64,000 bases of DNA, taken from the NCBI RefSeq assembly GCF_900141745.1, contig NZ_FSRM01000002.1, positions 2,852,001 through 2,916,000 on the forward strand. Reading direction: 5' to 3'. A model generated the notes under the pieces. The model worked only from the letters and a program-made list of their open reading frames with translations, had not been told where the DNA came from and searched no databases. The translations under genes and the position numbers were made by a program. Shown here one piece after another: positions 24,770-33,158 of this stretch. Numbering within the stretch: the stretch's first letter is position 1; every line of letters begins with the position of its first letter. The stretch is from Paraburkholderia phenazinium. Lineage in GTDB: Bacteria; Pseudomonadota; Gammaproteobacteria; Burkholderiales; Burkholderiaceae.

Positions 24770-26503
24770 TCACTCATCAAAAGCCCCCGGATACTGAACC
24801 TTGGCCAAATCCTCACTCAGATACCCCGCAGCAACATCCGCCCTGACCTGAGCCACATTACGCTGCTCGGCAGAACCATATCCACCGCCACCAGGCAGCG
24901 AAAGCACCAGACGCCGCTCAGGCGGAATAGCCTGGTTGCCCTTGGAGCGCAAATATGTCCCGTCGTCCAGCGCAACAATGCCCGCTGCGCCGTCCCCTCC
25001 CCCTTCGCGCCCCCTCGCCGGATTCAGGACGCGGTCGAACATGGCATTAAGGCTGAAACGATAGCCGTCCTGCGCGCTGATCTCGATGCATTGCCCCAGA
25101 CCCCCGCGCCATTTGCCCGCGCCTCCAGAATCGGGGCGCAATTCCTTGCGCCAGATGACGACCGGCCCCACGCTTTCGGTGACCTCGACGGACATCGTCT
25201 GAACGCCGCTCGGAAACGCGGTTGCACTGAGTCCGTCGCTATGAGGGCGTGCGCCGGTGCCGCCGCTGTTAAATGTCAGCATCTGATGACGGTTCGCAAG
25301 CGTATCTTCACGCGTGCCTTCGAACGCCATCTGCAGGTTCCAGAGCGCGCTCGCACCCTCGGCAGGCACAATATCCGCACAAAGGGGTTGCAGCGCGCCC
25401 AGCACCACGTCCGGAAGCAGATGGCCGAGAACATGGCGTACTGCTACCGCGCACGGGCGCGGTGCGTTGAGAATGCAACCGTCAGGCGCGGTCACGACGA
25501 AAGGACGCAGCGACGCCCAGTTGTTCGGAATGGTTGGCGCAATCGCGCACTTCAACGCATAGCAGGCGTAAGCCTTCGTATACGTCAGCGGCACGTTGAT
25601 GCCGTATGCACTTGGGCCAGACGTACCGGTGAAATCGGCATACATCGTATCGCCCTGCGCATGAACCTTTACGGCAAGGTCGATCTCATGATCGTACCCG
25701 TCGACGGTCATCCGGTAGCTGTGTTCGCCTCTCGGCAACGCTGCGATCTTCTCGCGTGTCGCACGCTCGCTGTGCTCGAAAATGAATGACGCCAGGTTCT
25801 CCAACGTGTCGAGACCGAACTCGTCCATCATCTGCATGAGGCGTCGGCGGCCGGTGTCGTTACAGACAGCAAGCGAATGGAAGTCCCCAATGACCTGGTC
25901 CTGCTCGCGCACGTTGCTGCGCAGGATTGCAATGAGATCCTCGTTTAGTTCTCCGCGCCGATACAGCTTCATCGGCGGCAGACAGATCCCCTCTTCGTAC
26001 ACCTCTCTTGCATCCGGGCCGAAGCCACGTCCCCCGATATCGACAACGTGTGCCGTGGAAGCGAAAAAACCGATCAACCGAGGCGCCACTCCCGCGTCGT
26101 GCGGTTGTGCACTCTCGCGAAACACAGGTGTAACTGCCGTGATGTCGTGCAGATGTCCCGTACCCAACCACGGATCGTTTGTCACGAGAACGTCGCCAGG
26201 AAAGAGCTGCTCCGGACCAAAGCGCTCAATGAAATGGCCAACCGCCTCAGCCATTGAATTTACGTGTCCGGGCGTTCCCGTCACCGCCTGCGCGATCATC
26301 CTCCCCTGCCCGTCAAAAACGCCGGCGGAAAGATCACCCGCTTCCCGCACACTCGTACAGAACGCTGTACGGATCAGCGTCACCGCCTGTTCTTCGACCA
26401 CCGAAATAAGGCGATTCCACATGATCTGCTCGCGGACCTTGAAGTCCGGAGCGGATTCCTGCGGCGCGGCTGCCGCAGTCTGCTCTGTCTCGTGATGATC
26501 CAT
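24770..26503 (-). CDS. hyuB: Hydantoinase B/oxoprolinase-family subunit
   Basis: A 577-residue protein of the HyuB family: MWNRLISVVEEQAVTLIR near the start, VTNDPWLGTGHLHDITAV, a middle DFTGTSGPSAYGINVP block, and the ending LSLPGGGGYGSAEQR. With HyuA it forms ATP-dependent enzymes that open cyclic amides (N-methylhydantoinase, 5-oxoprolinase) or carboxylate ketones. I chose ATG 26503, which overlaps the hyuA stop by one base (TGATG) and lies seven bases after GGAG; an in-frame GTG sits just before it. The substrate cannot be read from the sequence. Confidence 0.88.
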   Translation of the reverse strand: MDHHETEQTAAAAPQESAPDFKVREQIMWNRLISVVEEQAVTLIRTAFCTSVREAGDLSAGVFDGQGRMIAQAVTGTPGHVNSMAEAVGHFIERFGPEQLFPGDVLVTNDPWLGTGHLHDITAVTPVFRESAQPHDAGVAPRLIGFFASTAHVVDIGGRGFGPDAREVYEEGICLPPMKLYRRGELNEDLIAILRSNVREQDQVIGDFHSLAVCNDTGRRRLMQMMDEFGLDTLENLASFIFEHSERATREKIAALPRGEHSYRMTVDGYDHEIDLAVKVHAQGDTMYADFTGTSGPSAYGINVPLTYTKAYACYALKCAIAPTIPNNWASLRPFVVTAPDGCILNAPRPCAVAVRHVLGHLLPDVVLGALQPLCADIVPAEGASALWNLQMAFEGTREDTLANRHQMLTFNSGGTGARPHSDGLSATAFPSGVQTMSVEVTESVGPVVIWRKELRPDSGGAGKWRGGLGQCIEISAQDGYRFSLNAMFDRVLNPARGREGGGDGAAGIVALDDGTYLRSKGNQAIPPERRLVLSLPGGGGYGSAEQRNVAQVRADVAAGYLSEDLAKVQYPGAFDE

Positions 26504-28686
26504 CACGCCACTCCTTCGTTTCGGTCAACCAGCAGGCAACCGTCGTGCTGCAGGATAACGCTGAAGCGCGGCGGCACCAGCGTCGAGGTTTCCCGCTCGG
26601 CGATGATCGCGGGACCCGCAAGGCGCTCTCCGACCTGCAGACTTTCTCGATCGTAGATCGCACAGTCATGAAATCGACCGCTTTGCGCATCGAATACCAG
26701 GCGCCGTTCGACAGGTTGACTCTCACGCGAGAGGCCCGAGGGGTTACCCTTGGCGATACTCATGCGCTCCGGTTCCGCTACATCCGTACGTAGTTGCAGT
26801 GCCCAACTGACGACCTCTGCATCCAGTCCTGCAACCGTGTGACCGAACAAGGTCAGGTAGGCCTTCTCGAAGGACTCGCGCAGCGCCGGAACGCCCTCAC
26901 CAACGAAGCGTTCCACAGACACATCGACAGGAATCTCCCATCCCTGCCCTGCGTAACGCATATAAGCTCGCAGTGTTCGATGTGCAGGGCCCTCGTAGCC
27001 CGTCTCGCGTACGAACGCAGTGACTTCTGCCGCCATGTCCTCGATCAGTGCATTAACCGCATCCGCGTCGAATCTGTCGAGTCGCATAACATTGCTGCGC
27101 AGCGATTCGTAGCCGAAAGGCGCGCGCAGAAATCCGATCGCCGATCCGACGCCCGCACCCGGTGGCACTAAAAACTGCCGGATTCCGAGCTTTTCGCAGA
27201 TGCGGCCGGCGTGCAAAGGAGCGGCGCCGCCATAAGCGATCATCGTATAGGTATCGAGTTCGCAGCCGTTTTCGACTGCATGGACGCGGGCTGCATTAGC
27301 CATATTTTCGTCGACCACTTCGGCAACAGCGAACGCTGCATCTACAATGCGGCTTTCCGGAGTATGGCTGCTTGCCTCCTCACCAGCGGTGTCTGCCGTT
27401 AAATGGTGTGACATCCTTACGATATGGTCGTCGACCGCGACTCGCGCCGCATCGGCAAACAGTCGCATGCTGCCGCCAGCAAAGCGCGCTGGATCGAGCT
27501 TGCCCAATAGAAGATCCGCGTCGGTCACAGTCGGCCGCTCGCCTCCGCGGCCGTAACAGGCGGGCCCTGGCTCTGACCCGGCACTTTCCGGACCGACACG
27601 CACCTGGCGTAACTCATCCACATGAGCGATTGAACCGCCCCCAGCCCCGATCTCAACCATTTCGATGACGGGGATTGAAATCGGCATTCCGCTGCCTTTC
27701 TTGAAACGATACGTCCGTGCCACTTCGAAGGTGCGAGCTGTCTTTGGACGTTGCTGCTCGATGAGACAGATCTTCGCGGTCGTACCGCCCATATCGAACG
27801 ACAGCACGCGACCCAGGCCAAAGCGGGCAGCGACGTGGCTTGCATAGATCGCTCCGCCCGCCGGCCCTGATTCCAGCAGGCGCACTGGCAACGCGGCAGC
27901 GCTCCGCAGCGACATGAGTCCGCCGCCGGAGTGAATCATGTAGATGGGGCAGTCGACCCCGGCCTCACGGAGTGACCCAGCCAGCCGGTTCAGATAGGAT
28001 GACATCAGGGGCAGCACAAACGCGTTCGCACAGACCGTGTTGAAGCGCTCGTACTCGCGGATTTGCGGTGACACCTCGCACGAAAGCGATACCGCAAGCG
28101 ACGGCATGGCCTCGAGCAGGCGCTCGCGAACTCGCCGTTCGTGCGCCGGATTGATGTAGCTATGCATCAGTCCTACTGCCACGCTCTCATAGCCCGCGTG
28201 GCGAATGTGCCCGATGATTCCGTCCAGTTGTTTCTCATCGAGCGGAACAAGCTCTGCTCCGCTAGCACTCATACGTCCACGCAGCGTGAGTCGATCCTGA
28301 CGCGGCACCAGGGGTTTAGGCAGCGTAATGCCGAGATCGTACTGGTCGAAGCGGCTTTCGGTCCGCATCTCGATCACGTCGCGGAAACCGTCGCTAGTGA
28401 TGAATGCCGTGTACGCCCCCCGCCGCTCGATCAACGCATTGGTGGCGAGCGTCGTGCCGTGGACAATCGCCTGAACCTGGTTCATGGCGATACCGGCCTG
28501 CGCCGTAGCGCGCCGCATGGCTTCGACAATCGCCCGTTCGGGCTGAGCGTAATCGGTCAAAACCTTGGCCGAATACAGCGTCGTACCGCACTCAAGCGCG
28601 ACATCGGTGAAAGTGCCGCCGATGTCCACACCGGCGCGTATCGTCACGGATCCTTCATTCGCAGTCACTGCGCTTCCAGAAGACAT
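26503..28686 (-). CDS. hyuA: Hydantoinase A/oxoprolinase-family ATP-binding subunit
   Basis: About 727 residues. The N-terminus carries the sugar-kinase-like phosphate loop AGVDIGGTFTDV, then HGTTLATNALIERRG; a second phosphate motif SFDMGGTTAK and the adenosine block GAGGGSIAHVDE follow. This is the HyuA subunit that activates the cyclic amide or ketone with ATP. I favour ATG 28686 because GGGAA precedes it; an ATG at 28710 is in frame. It is coupled to hyuB. A periplasmic binding protein is encoded 43 bases upstream, suggesting import of the substrate, though no permease is present here. Confidence 0.88.
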   Translation of the reverse strand: MSSGSAVTANEGSVTIRAGVDIGGTFTDVALECGTTLYSAKVLTDYAQPERAIVEAMRRATAQAGIAMNQVQAIVHGTTLATNALIERRGAYTAFITSDGFRDVIEMRTESRFDQYDLGITLPKPLVPRQDRLTLRGRMSASGAELVPLDEKQLDGIIGHIRHAGYESVAVGLMHSYINPAHERRVRERLLEAMPSLAVSLSCEVSPQIREYERFNTVCANAFVLPLMSSYLNRLAGSLREAGVDCPIYMIHSGGGLMSLRSAAALPVRLLESGPAGGAIYASHVAARFGLGRVLSFDMGGTTAKICLIEQQRPKTARTFEVARTYRFKKGSGMPISIPVIEMVEIGAGGGSIAHVDELRQVRVGPESAGSEPGPACYGRGGERPTVTDADLLLGKLDPARFAGGSMRLFADAARVAVDDHIVRMSHHLTADTAGEEASSHTPESRIVDAAFAVAEVVDENMANAARVHAVENGCELDTYTMIAYGGAAPLHAGRICEKLGIRQFLVPPGAGVGSAIGFLRAPFGYESLRSNVMRLDRFDADAVNALIEDMAAEVTAFVRETGYEGPAHRTLRAYMRYAGQGWEIPVDVSVERFVGEGVPALRESFEKAYLTLFGHTVAGLDAEVVSWALQLRTDVAEPERMSIAKGNPSGLSRESQPVERRLVFDAQSGRFHDCAIYDRESLQVGERLAGPAIIAERETSTLVPPRFSVILQHDGCLLVDRNEGVA

Positions 28687-28728
28687 CTGATCGTTCCCGG
28701 GAGTTGTCATATCGTCGGGTCGGGTGTG

Positions 28729-29964
28729 TTATTTGGCGCTAACCGTAGCTACGGCGCCCCATGAACTCGTGCCTGCTTTGTAGAGGGTGACTTTCGCATC
28801 GTTGAGGTCGCCATTCTTGTCGAACGAAATCGGACCCAGGATGCCATCAAAAGAAAGTTTGCTGATCGCGGGCCCAAACACTGCCGGGTCGATCGAATTC
28901 GCCTGTTTCATTCCGTTGACGACGACCAGCGTTGCGTTATACGCATAGCCCGCAAAGCCGATCGGGTCCGTTCCGTACTTGTCGTGAAACTTCTTCAGGA
29001 AAGCGCGGCCACTATCGAGCTGGGCCAATGGCGCGCCTTGTTCAATTCCGATCATTCCCTGGGCGGCGTCTCCCGTCAGTTGGAGGAAGTGTTGATTGGC
29101 AAAGGTGGGACCTGCCATCAGTTGTCCGTCGAATGCGAGCTGGCGGGCCTGCTTGACGAACAACGAGCCCTGATTGCTTAGACCTCCAAAGAAGACAAGA
29201 TCTGCGCGATCGCTTTTGATTGAAGTCAGAATGGCCCGGAAGTCGACTGCGGTATCCGTCGTGTACTCGTGTGTCACTATGGTGCCGCCAGCAGCCCGCA
29301 CACCCTTTTCGAATTCGTCTGCGATGCCCTGGCCAAAGGTGGTGCGATCATCGACGACAGCAATCCGTTTGGCCTTCAAGGTTTCCACGGCGTAATGGGC
29401 TGCGCTCTCCGCGACCGTGAAATCGGTACCGTATGGCCTGTACAGCAAATCGAAGCCCTGATGGGTAATGGTCGGATTCGAGGAGCACGGAACGATAAGG
29501 GGGATGCCCGCGCGCTTGTAGACGGGAATAGCGGCAAGCGTGTTGCCGGAATTGAAGTGCCCGATGACTGCGGCCACTTTTTCATCCGCCAGGTGTTGCG
29601 CCGCCTGCACCGCAATTCGCGGATCCGACTGGTCGTCCTGCACCTGCAGTTCGAATTTCACCGGCTTTCCAGCGATGACGACTTGCCCGGCATTGACTTC
29701 ATCAAGGGCCAACTGAACACCCATCTGCATGTCTTTGCCGAAGTTGGCGGAGTTGCCGGAAAGGGGCGCGGCAAAACCGATCTCGACTGTCGTTGCCTGG
29801 GCATGGGCGGCACCACTGACGATTCCTGCCGCGAGGGTTACTGCGACCGGTACCACGCCGAGGCGGCCAAACGTGCACTGCGCGCCCACCGCACCTGCTT
29901 CGATAGCGGTGAACAAGCCATCTAGACAGCGTGTTAGCAATCCCGGATACAGTGACAGTCGCAT
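28729..29964 (-). CDS. ABC transporter substrate-binding protein (LivJ-like, Peripla_BP_6)
   Basis: About 411 residues. A long N-terminal region is followed by a hydrophobic stretch ending AAHAQATT, a signal peptide with a late cleavage site. The mature protein is a type I binding fold of the branched-chain amino acid group: IGFAAPLSGNSANFGKDM, VIGHFNSGNTLAAIP, PLIVPCSSNPTIT. The ATG at 29964 follows GGAG; an upstream start at 30015 has none. It heads the operon with hyuA and hyuB, so it probably binds the compound those enzymes use. The permease and ATPase subunits must come from elsewhere in the genome. Confidence 0.85.
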   Translation of the reverse strand: MRLSLYPGLLTRCLDGLFTAIEAGAVGAQCTFGRLGVVPVAVTLAAGIVSGAAHAQATTVEIGFAAPLSGNSANFGKDMQMGVQLALDEVNAGQVVIAGKPVKFELQVQDDQSDPRIAVQAAQHLADEKVAAVIGHFNSGNTLAAIPVYKRAGIPLIVPCSSNPTITHQGFDLLYRPYGTDFTVAESAAHYAVETLKAKRIAVVDDRTTFGQGIADEFEKGVRAAGGTIVTHEYTTDTAVDFRAILTSIKSDRADLVFFGGLSNQGSLFVKQARQLAFDGQLMAGPTFANQHFLQLTGDAAQGMIGIEQGAPLAQLDSGRAFLKKFHDKYGTDPIGFAGYAYNATLVVVNGMKQANSIDPAVFGPAISKLSFDGILGPISFDKNGDLNDAKVTLYKAGTSSWGAVATVSAK

Positions 29965-30092
29965 GTTTTCTCCGTTATGAAGCGGGTTCAATACGAGAAA
30001 ATTCTTGCACAACAAAAACGTCGAAAAATATCAGGTAGTGCCTATTTATGACGAACTGGCGGAGCGATGCGCGCGCCTTGATCGAATCCGGC

Positions 30093-32402
30093 TCAAAGAA
30101 ACAGCAACGCCTGATTCAATTCCTCTTCGCTACGGGCGCGACTGAGCCAGCCTAGCTTAACCGGTACCGAATAAAGCCGCATAGCGCCAAAACGCGGCCA
30201 GAAGTGGCACAAGCCCGGCACGATGACCTGGACCACGGGCAGTCCGAGATCGGGCCGGGTCTTGTCCACGACGAACACCTCCATGCCTGCCGCATAGAGC
30301 CTGCTCACGCACTGCTCGATGGCATCCTTCAGTTCACGCGCGTCGATTGACGCGTGCACGGTTGCATCGACGGATGTCTGGTCAGTGGCAGGATACAGAA
30401 ACTGCTTCGAGGACAGTTTTGCCGCGTCCCATGGAGGCGGTGCATCAGCTGTCACGTTGAGCAGCTGATTGACCTCGGTCAGCGCCCTCTGCAAAGCGAT
30501 ACGACTGTCGAGATGGCAGCCGAAGCCGATCGAAAAGCGTCCCGTCGCGGGGTTTTCGGCCAACGCGACGATAACGGGGATGCCGAGATCGTGCGTGATG
30601 TCGAGCGCCCACAGACGCCAGCCCATTGACTCATATTCACGCAAGAGCGCATCGAAATAAGGATCACGAAAGTTCGCGATATCCACAGCGGGTCGTTGTA
30701 CCTGGTTGTACCACCAGATTGCCGTCGCATCGCGCTCGACCAGTTCAAGCAAGCCCTGCAAGATGGCTTCCTCAAGGCACGAGCCCGCCGCGCTACCGTT
30801 CGGATTATGGACGCAGAACGTCAGACCTTCGGCCGAGTCCGGCGTGTCGGCGAAACAGTACGAGAGCGGCACCCAATGGCGCATTCCCGTGTTCAATGAC
30901 CATGCGGGCGTCCAGTCGACGACGTCGTCGCCGGAAAAGCGCTGCGGCACCTGCTTGCGCACATCTTCGGTCAGGGCATTGATGGCATCGCGGCGCGCGA
31001 ACTGGCTTTCGCTGAATTGCTGAAGTTCGTTGACAGCAACCGGAGCGCTCCCACCGTGAGCGTCGCCGCGTTGCAATTCCAGCATGCTGGCCCGCACCGT
31101 CATTTCATCGCCTTGATACACGCCGCTAAAGCGCTCTATGGCTTCGCAAAGCGCGCTGACCCTGGCGTGCTCGTCGGTGCGGCCTTTGCCGGAACAGACG
31201 CGGTCGAAGCGGTTCGTGCGCGGAATGCCGGGTGGACAAACCAGATAGCCAGCCACATAGACATGGCGAAGGCCCGCATGCCGGCCCGGCATCGGATGCA
31301 GGTAGGCAATCGCACCGCTGACCCGCGAGACGAGATGGGCGTAGCGCTTGAGGACGCCCTGCGGTTCGATGCTTCTAAAACCGCCCTCGCGTGAGGCGAG
31401 CACGTCTCCCCCCTTGAGGATCGGCGCGCGTGTGGCCTGTTCCTGCATCCAGTGAGGATTGCCGCAATGAGGACACTGCGGGCGCCGCACCACACGATGT
31501 GACGCCGTGGCCGACGTGTCGATGCGATACGAAAGAATATGCCGGCGAGCGTGCTCGCGCCGCGCTTCGCTCACCGCGATCTGTTGGATCAGCGCTGCAG
31601 CGAAAGCGCTCACCGCGGCGACGCTGGCAAGCGTATGCGCCGGCGCGAGACTCAACGCCACATCGCCGTGATGACGCGCGAGTAAGGTCTGCACCGGCTG
31701 GTTAAGCGAGGTCCAATAACGCAGGCATGCAATGCAAGGCGCGTTCGGCGCATTGTCTTCGGGGCCCAGCAGCGGCCCGATGAGCGGTTGTATGCCGTAG
31801 GGCATCGCGACGAGCACCGAGCCGCCTCGTGCCAACACGCGTTCGGTTACCTCGGCGAGTTCGCGCCGCGCATATGAATCGACGAGTGCGATCACCAAAG
31901 GCGCCTCGCGGTCCACCTCGATACCGCACGCCGCGAGAGCCCGCTCCTGGGGTGCCGGGTCGACGCCAAATGCTTCGACCGCGACGCGCAGTTGCGCGAG
32001 TTGCTCGCAAGCGCGGTCGCCGTCAAGCCCGGTGCGTTCGAAGAAACCTCGTGCGGCATCGAGTTCGTCAGGCGCATCGCTTCGGAGATAGGCCTGGCGC
32101 TCAAGATGATCGAGTGCCGCCAGAACTTGCCAGTCGGAGAAACGCGCCGAGAGTGTCGCTATCGTTTGAGCAATCGTCATGCTCTCGCGCAAACACGCGG
32201 CAATGCTCACATAGACCGCACCACGCAGAACCGAGCGCCGGGTCTCGTCAACGATGAAAAGCGTATCGGGCCCGGCGTCGAGTACCGACAAATGCGCCTT
32301 GAAGCGCAGCACGCGGGAAAAGTCATCGAGCATGGACACAGGGCGAACGAGGGCGGCAGGTATATCACCGCCGGCATGCGGTGGAATATCGACGCGCCGC
32401 AT
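30093..32402 (-). CDS. TOMM cyclodehydratase, fused leader-binding (E1/ThiF-like) and YcaO domains
   Basis: About 769 residues. Residues 1-330 are the leader-binding, E1-like part and include a zinc tetrathiolate formed by CIAC (C223, C226) and CPHC (C310, C313). The YcaO part follows, with ATP-site motifs SALCEAIERF (about 416-425) and EEAILQGLLELVERDA. It would use ATP to cyclise Cys, Ser or Thr of a precursor into azolines. It lacks the C-terminal PxPxP tail of many azoline formers and ends ALLFL. The start is uncertain: ATG 32402, 25 bases after the precursor stop, or GTG 32408. Last gene of the cluster. Confidence 0.88.
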   Translation of the reverse strand: MRRVDIPPHAGGDIPAALVRPVSMLDDFSRVLRFKAHLSVLDAGPDTLFIVDETRRSVLRGAVYVSIAACLRESMTIAQTIATLSARFSDWQVLAALDHLERQAYLRSDAPDELDAARGFFERTGLDGDRACEQLAQLRVAVEAFGVDPAPQERALAACGIEVDREAPLVIALVDSYARRELAEVTERVLARGGSVLVAMPYGIQPLIGPLLGPEDNAPNAPCIACLRYWTSLNQPVQTLLARHHGDVALSLAPAHTLASVAAVSAFAAALIQQIAVSEARREHARRHILSYRIDTSATASHRVVRRPQCPHCGNPHWMQEQATRAPILKGGDVLASREGGFRSIEPQGVLKRYAHLVSRVSGAIAYLHPMPGRHAGLRHVYVAGYLVCPPGIPRTNRFDRVCSGKGRTDEHARVSALCEAIERFSGVYQGDEMTVRASMLELQRGDAHGGSAPVAVNELQQFSESQFARRDAINALTEDVRKQVPQRFSGDDVVDWTPAWSLNTGMRHWVPLSYCFADTPDSAEGLTFCVHNPNGSAAGSCLEEAILQGLLELVERDATAIWWYNQVQRPAVDIANFRDPYFDALLREYESMGWRLWALDITHDLGIPVIVALAENPATGRFSIGFGCHLDSRIALQRALTEVNQLLNVTADAPPPWDAAKLSSKQFLYPATDQTSVDATVHASIDARELKDAIEQCVSRLYAAGMEVFVVDKTRPDLGLPVVQVIVPGLCHFWPRFGAMRLYSVPVKLGWLSRARSEEELNQALLFL

Positions 32403-32427
32403 TCGCACGCAGCACGTCAGTCCAATC

Positions 32428-32781
32428 TCAGCAACAGGTGAAGAGGTAGCACGGCCCTGCATCGTTGTAGGCTGCCAGCGCAATCGATTCCTCGTCCGAG
32501 AGCTTCGGACGCACCGGCACACCGAACGTCATCGCGTTAGCTGGCAAAGACCAGCTCTGCTTCGCCGCGTCCCATCCCGAACCGGCTGGGGCTTCGCTGA
32601 TCTTCAGGTTGATGATCCACGGGCACAGATAGTCGAAGTAACGAGCCAGCGCATCGTTAGGATTCTTCAACAAGGCGTCTTTAAAAGCTGCGTCCTTCCA
32701 TGAAAGTGCGATTGCGCGCAGATACACGTCCTGGAACTCCAGCATCGATTCCTGAGTAGGAACCGCGTTATTCATTCCCAT
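32428..32781 (-). CDS. TOMM precursor peptide with Cys-containing core (BMA_0021/BMA_0022-like)
   Basis: A 117-residue peptide with a nitrile-hydratase-like leader (AIALSWKDAAFKDALLKNP followed by DALARYFDY). After the conserved IALAAYN comes the short tail DAGPCYLFTCC, with three cysteines and one threonine that can be cyclised. This looks like the BMA_0021/BMA_0022 family of Burkholderia TOMM precursors, known from genome annotation. A GGGGAAG precedes the ATG at 32781. The second precursor lies just upstream and the cyclodehydratase follows. The mature product and its activity are unknown. No export gene is adjacent. Confidence 0.82.
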   Translation of the reverse strand: MGMNNAVPTQESMLEFQDVYLRAIALSWKDAAFKDALLKNPNDALARYFDYLCPWIINLKISEAPAGSGWDAAKQSWSLPANAMTFGVPVRPKLSDEESIALAAYNDAGPCYLFTCC

Positions 32782-32798
32782 GATCGGTCTTCCCCGGT

Positions 32799-33158
32799 TT
32801 ATTGTTTAGCGTCTTCAATGACGCTGATATGTTTTGCGTTATAAGCGGCAAGCGCGATGGCGTGTTGCTCGGGGTCGGCCGGCGCGGGCGGCAGCACGAG
32901 TTCCAGCACATTGTTCTCGAGCGTGGTCCAGCCGCCGTTGGTCGCCGGTGTCCACTCCGAGGTGTCGAGCTGCGCCTTCAGCGCGAGGCTGAACGGATAG
33001 CGGTAGCCAAAGCGGTCGGCCAGTGCCTTTTGCGGGTCGTCTACCAGCTTGACCCGAAAGGCGTCGTCGTGCCATGCGACGGCAATCGCCTGAACGATGA
33101 CAGCGCGATATTCGAGGAACTGCTGGTAGGTTGGAAAACTGCTTTCGAGGTTACTCAC
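32799..33158 (-). CDS. TOMM precursor-like peptide without cysteine in the tail (companion)
   Basis: A 119-residue paralogue of the other precursor: same leader pattern (AIAVAWHDDAFRVKLVDDP, then QKALADRFGYRYP) and the same IALAAYN boundary. The tail after it, AKHISVIEDAKQ, contains one serine and no cysteine or threonine; the protein has no cysteine at all. It is thus a poor heterocycle substrate and may act as a decoy, chaperone, immunity or regulatory partner. Its GTG start at 33158 overlaps the kinase gene by eight bases and follows GGAG by seven. Confidence 0.78.
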   Translation of the reverse strand: MSNLESSFPTYQQFLEYRAVIVQAIAVAWHDDAFRVKLVDDPQKALADRFGYRYPFSLALKAQLDTSEWTPATNGGWTTLENNVLELVLPPAPADPEQHAIALAAYNAKHISVIEDAKQ

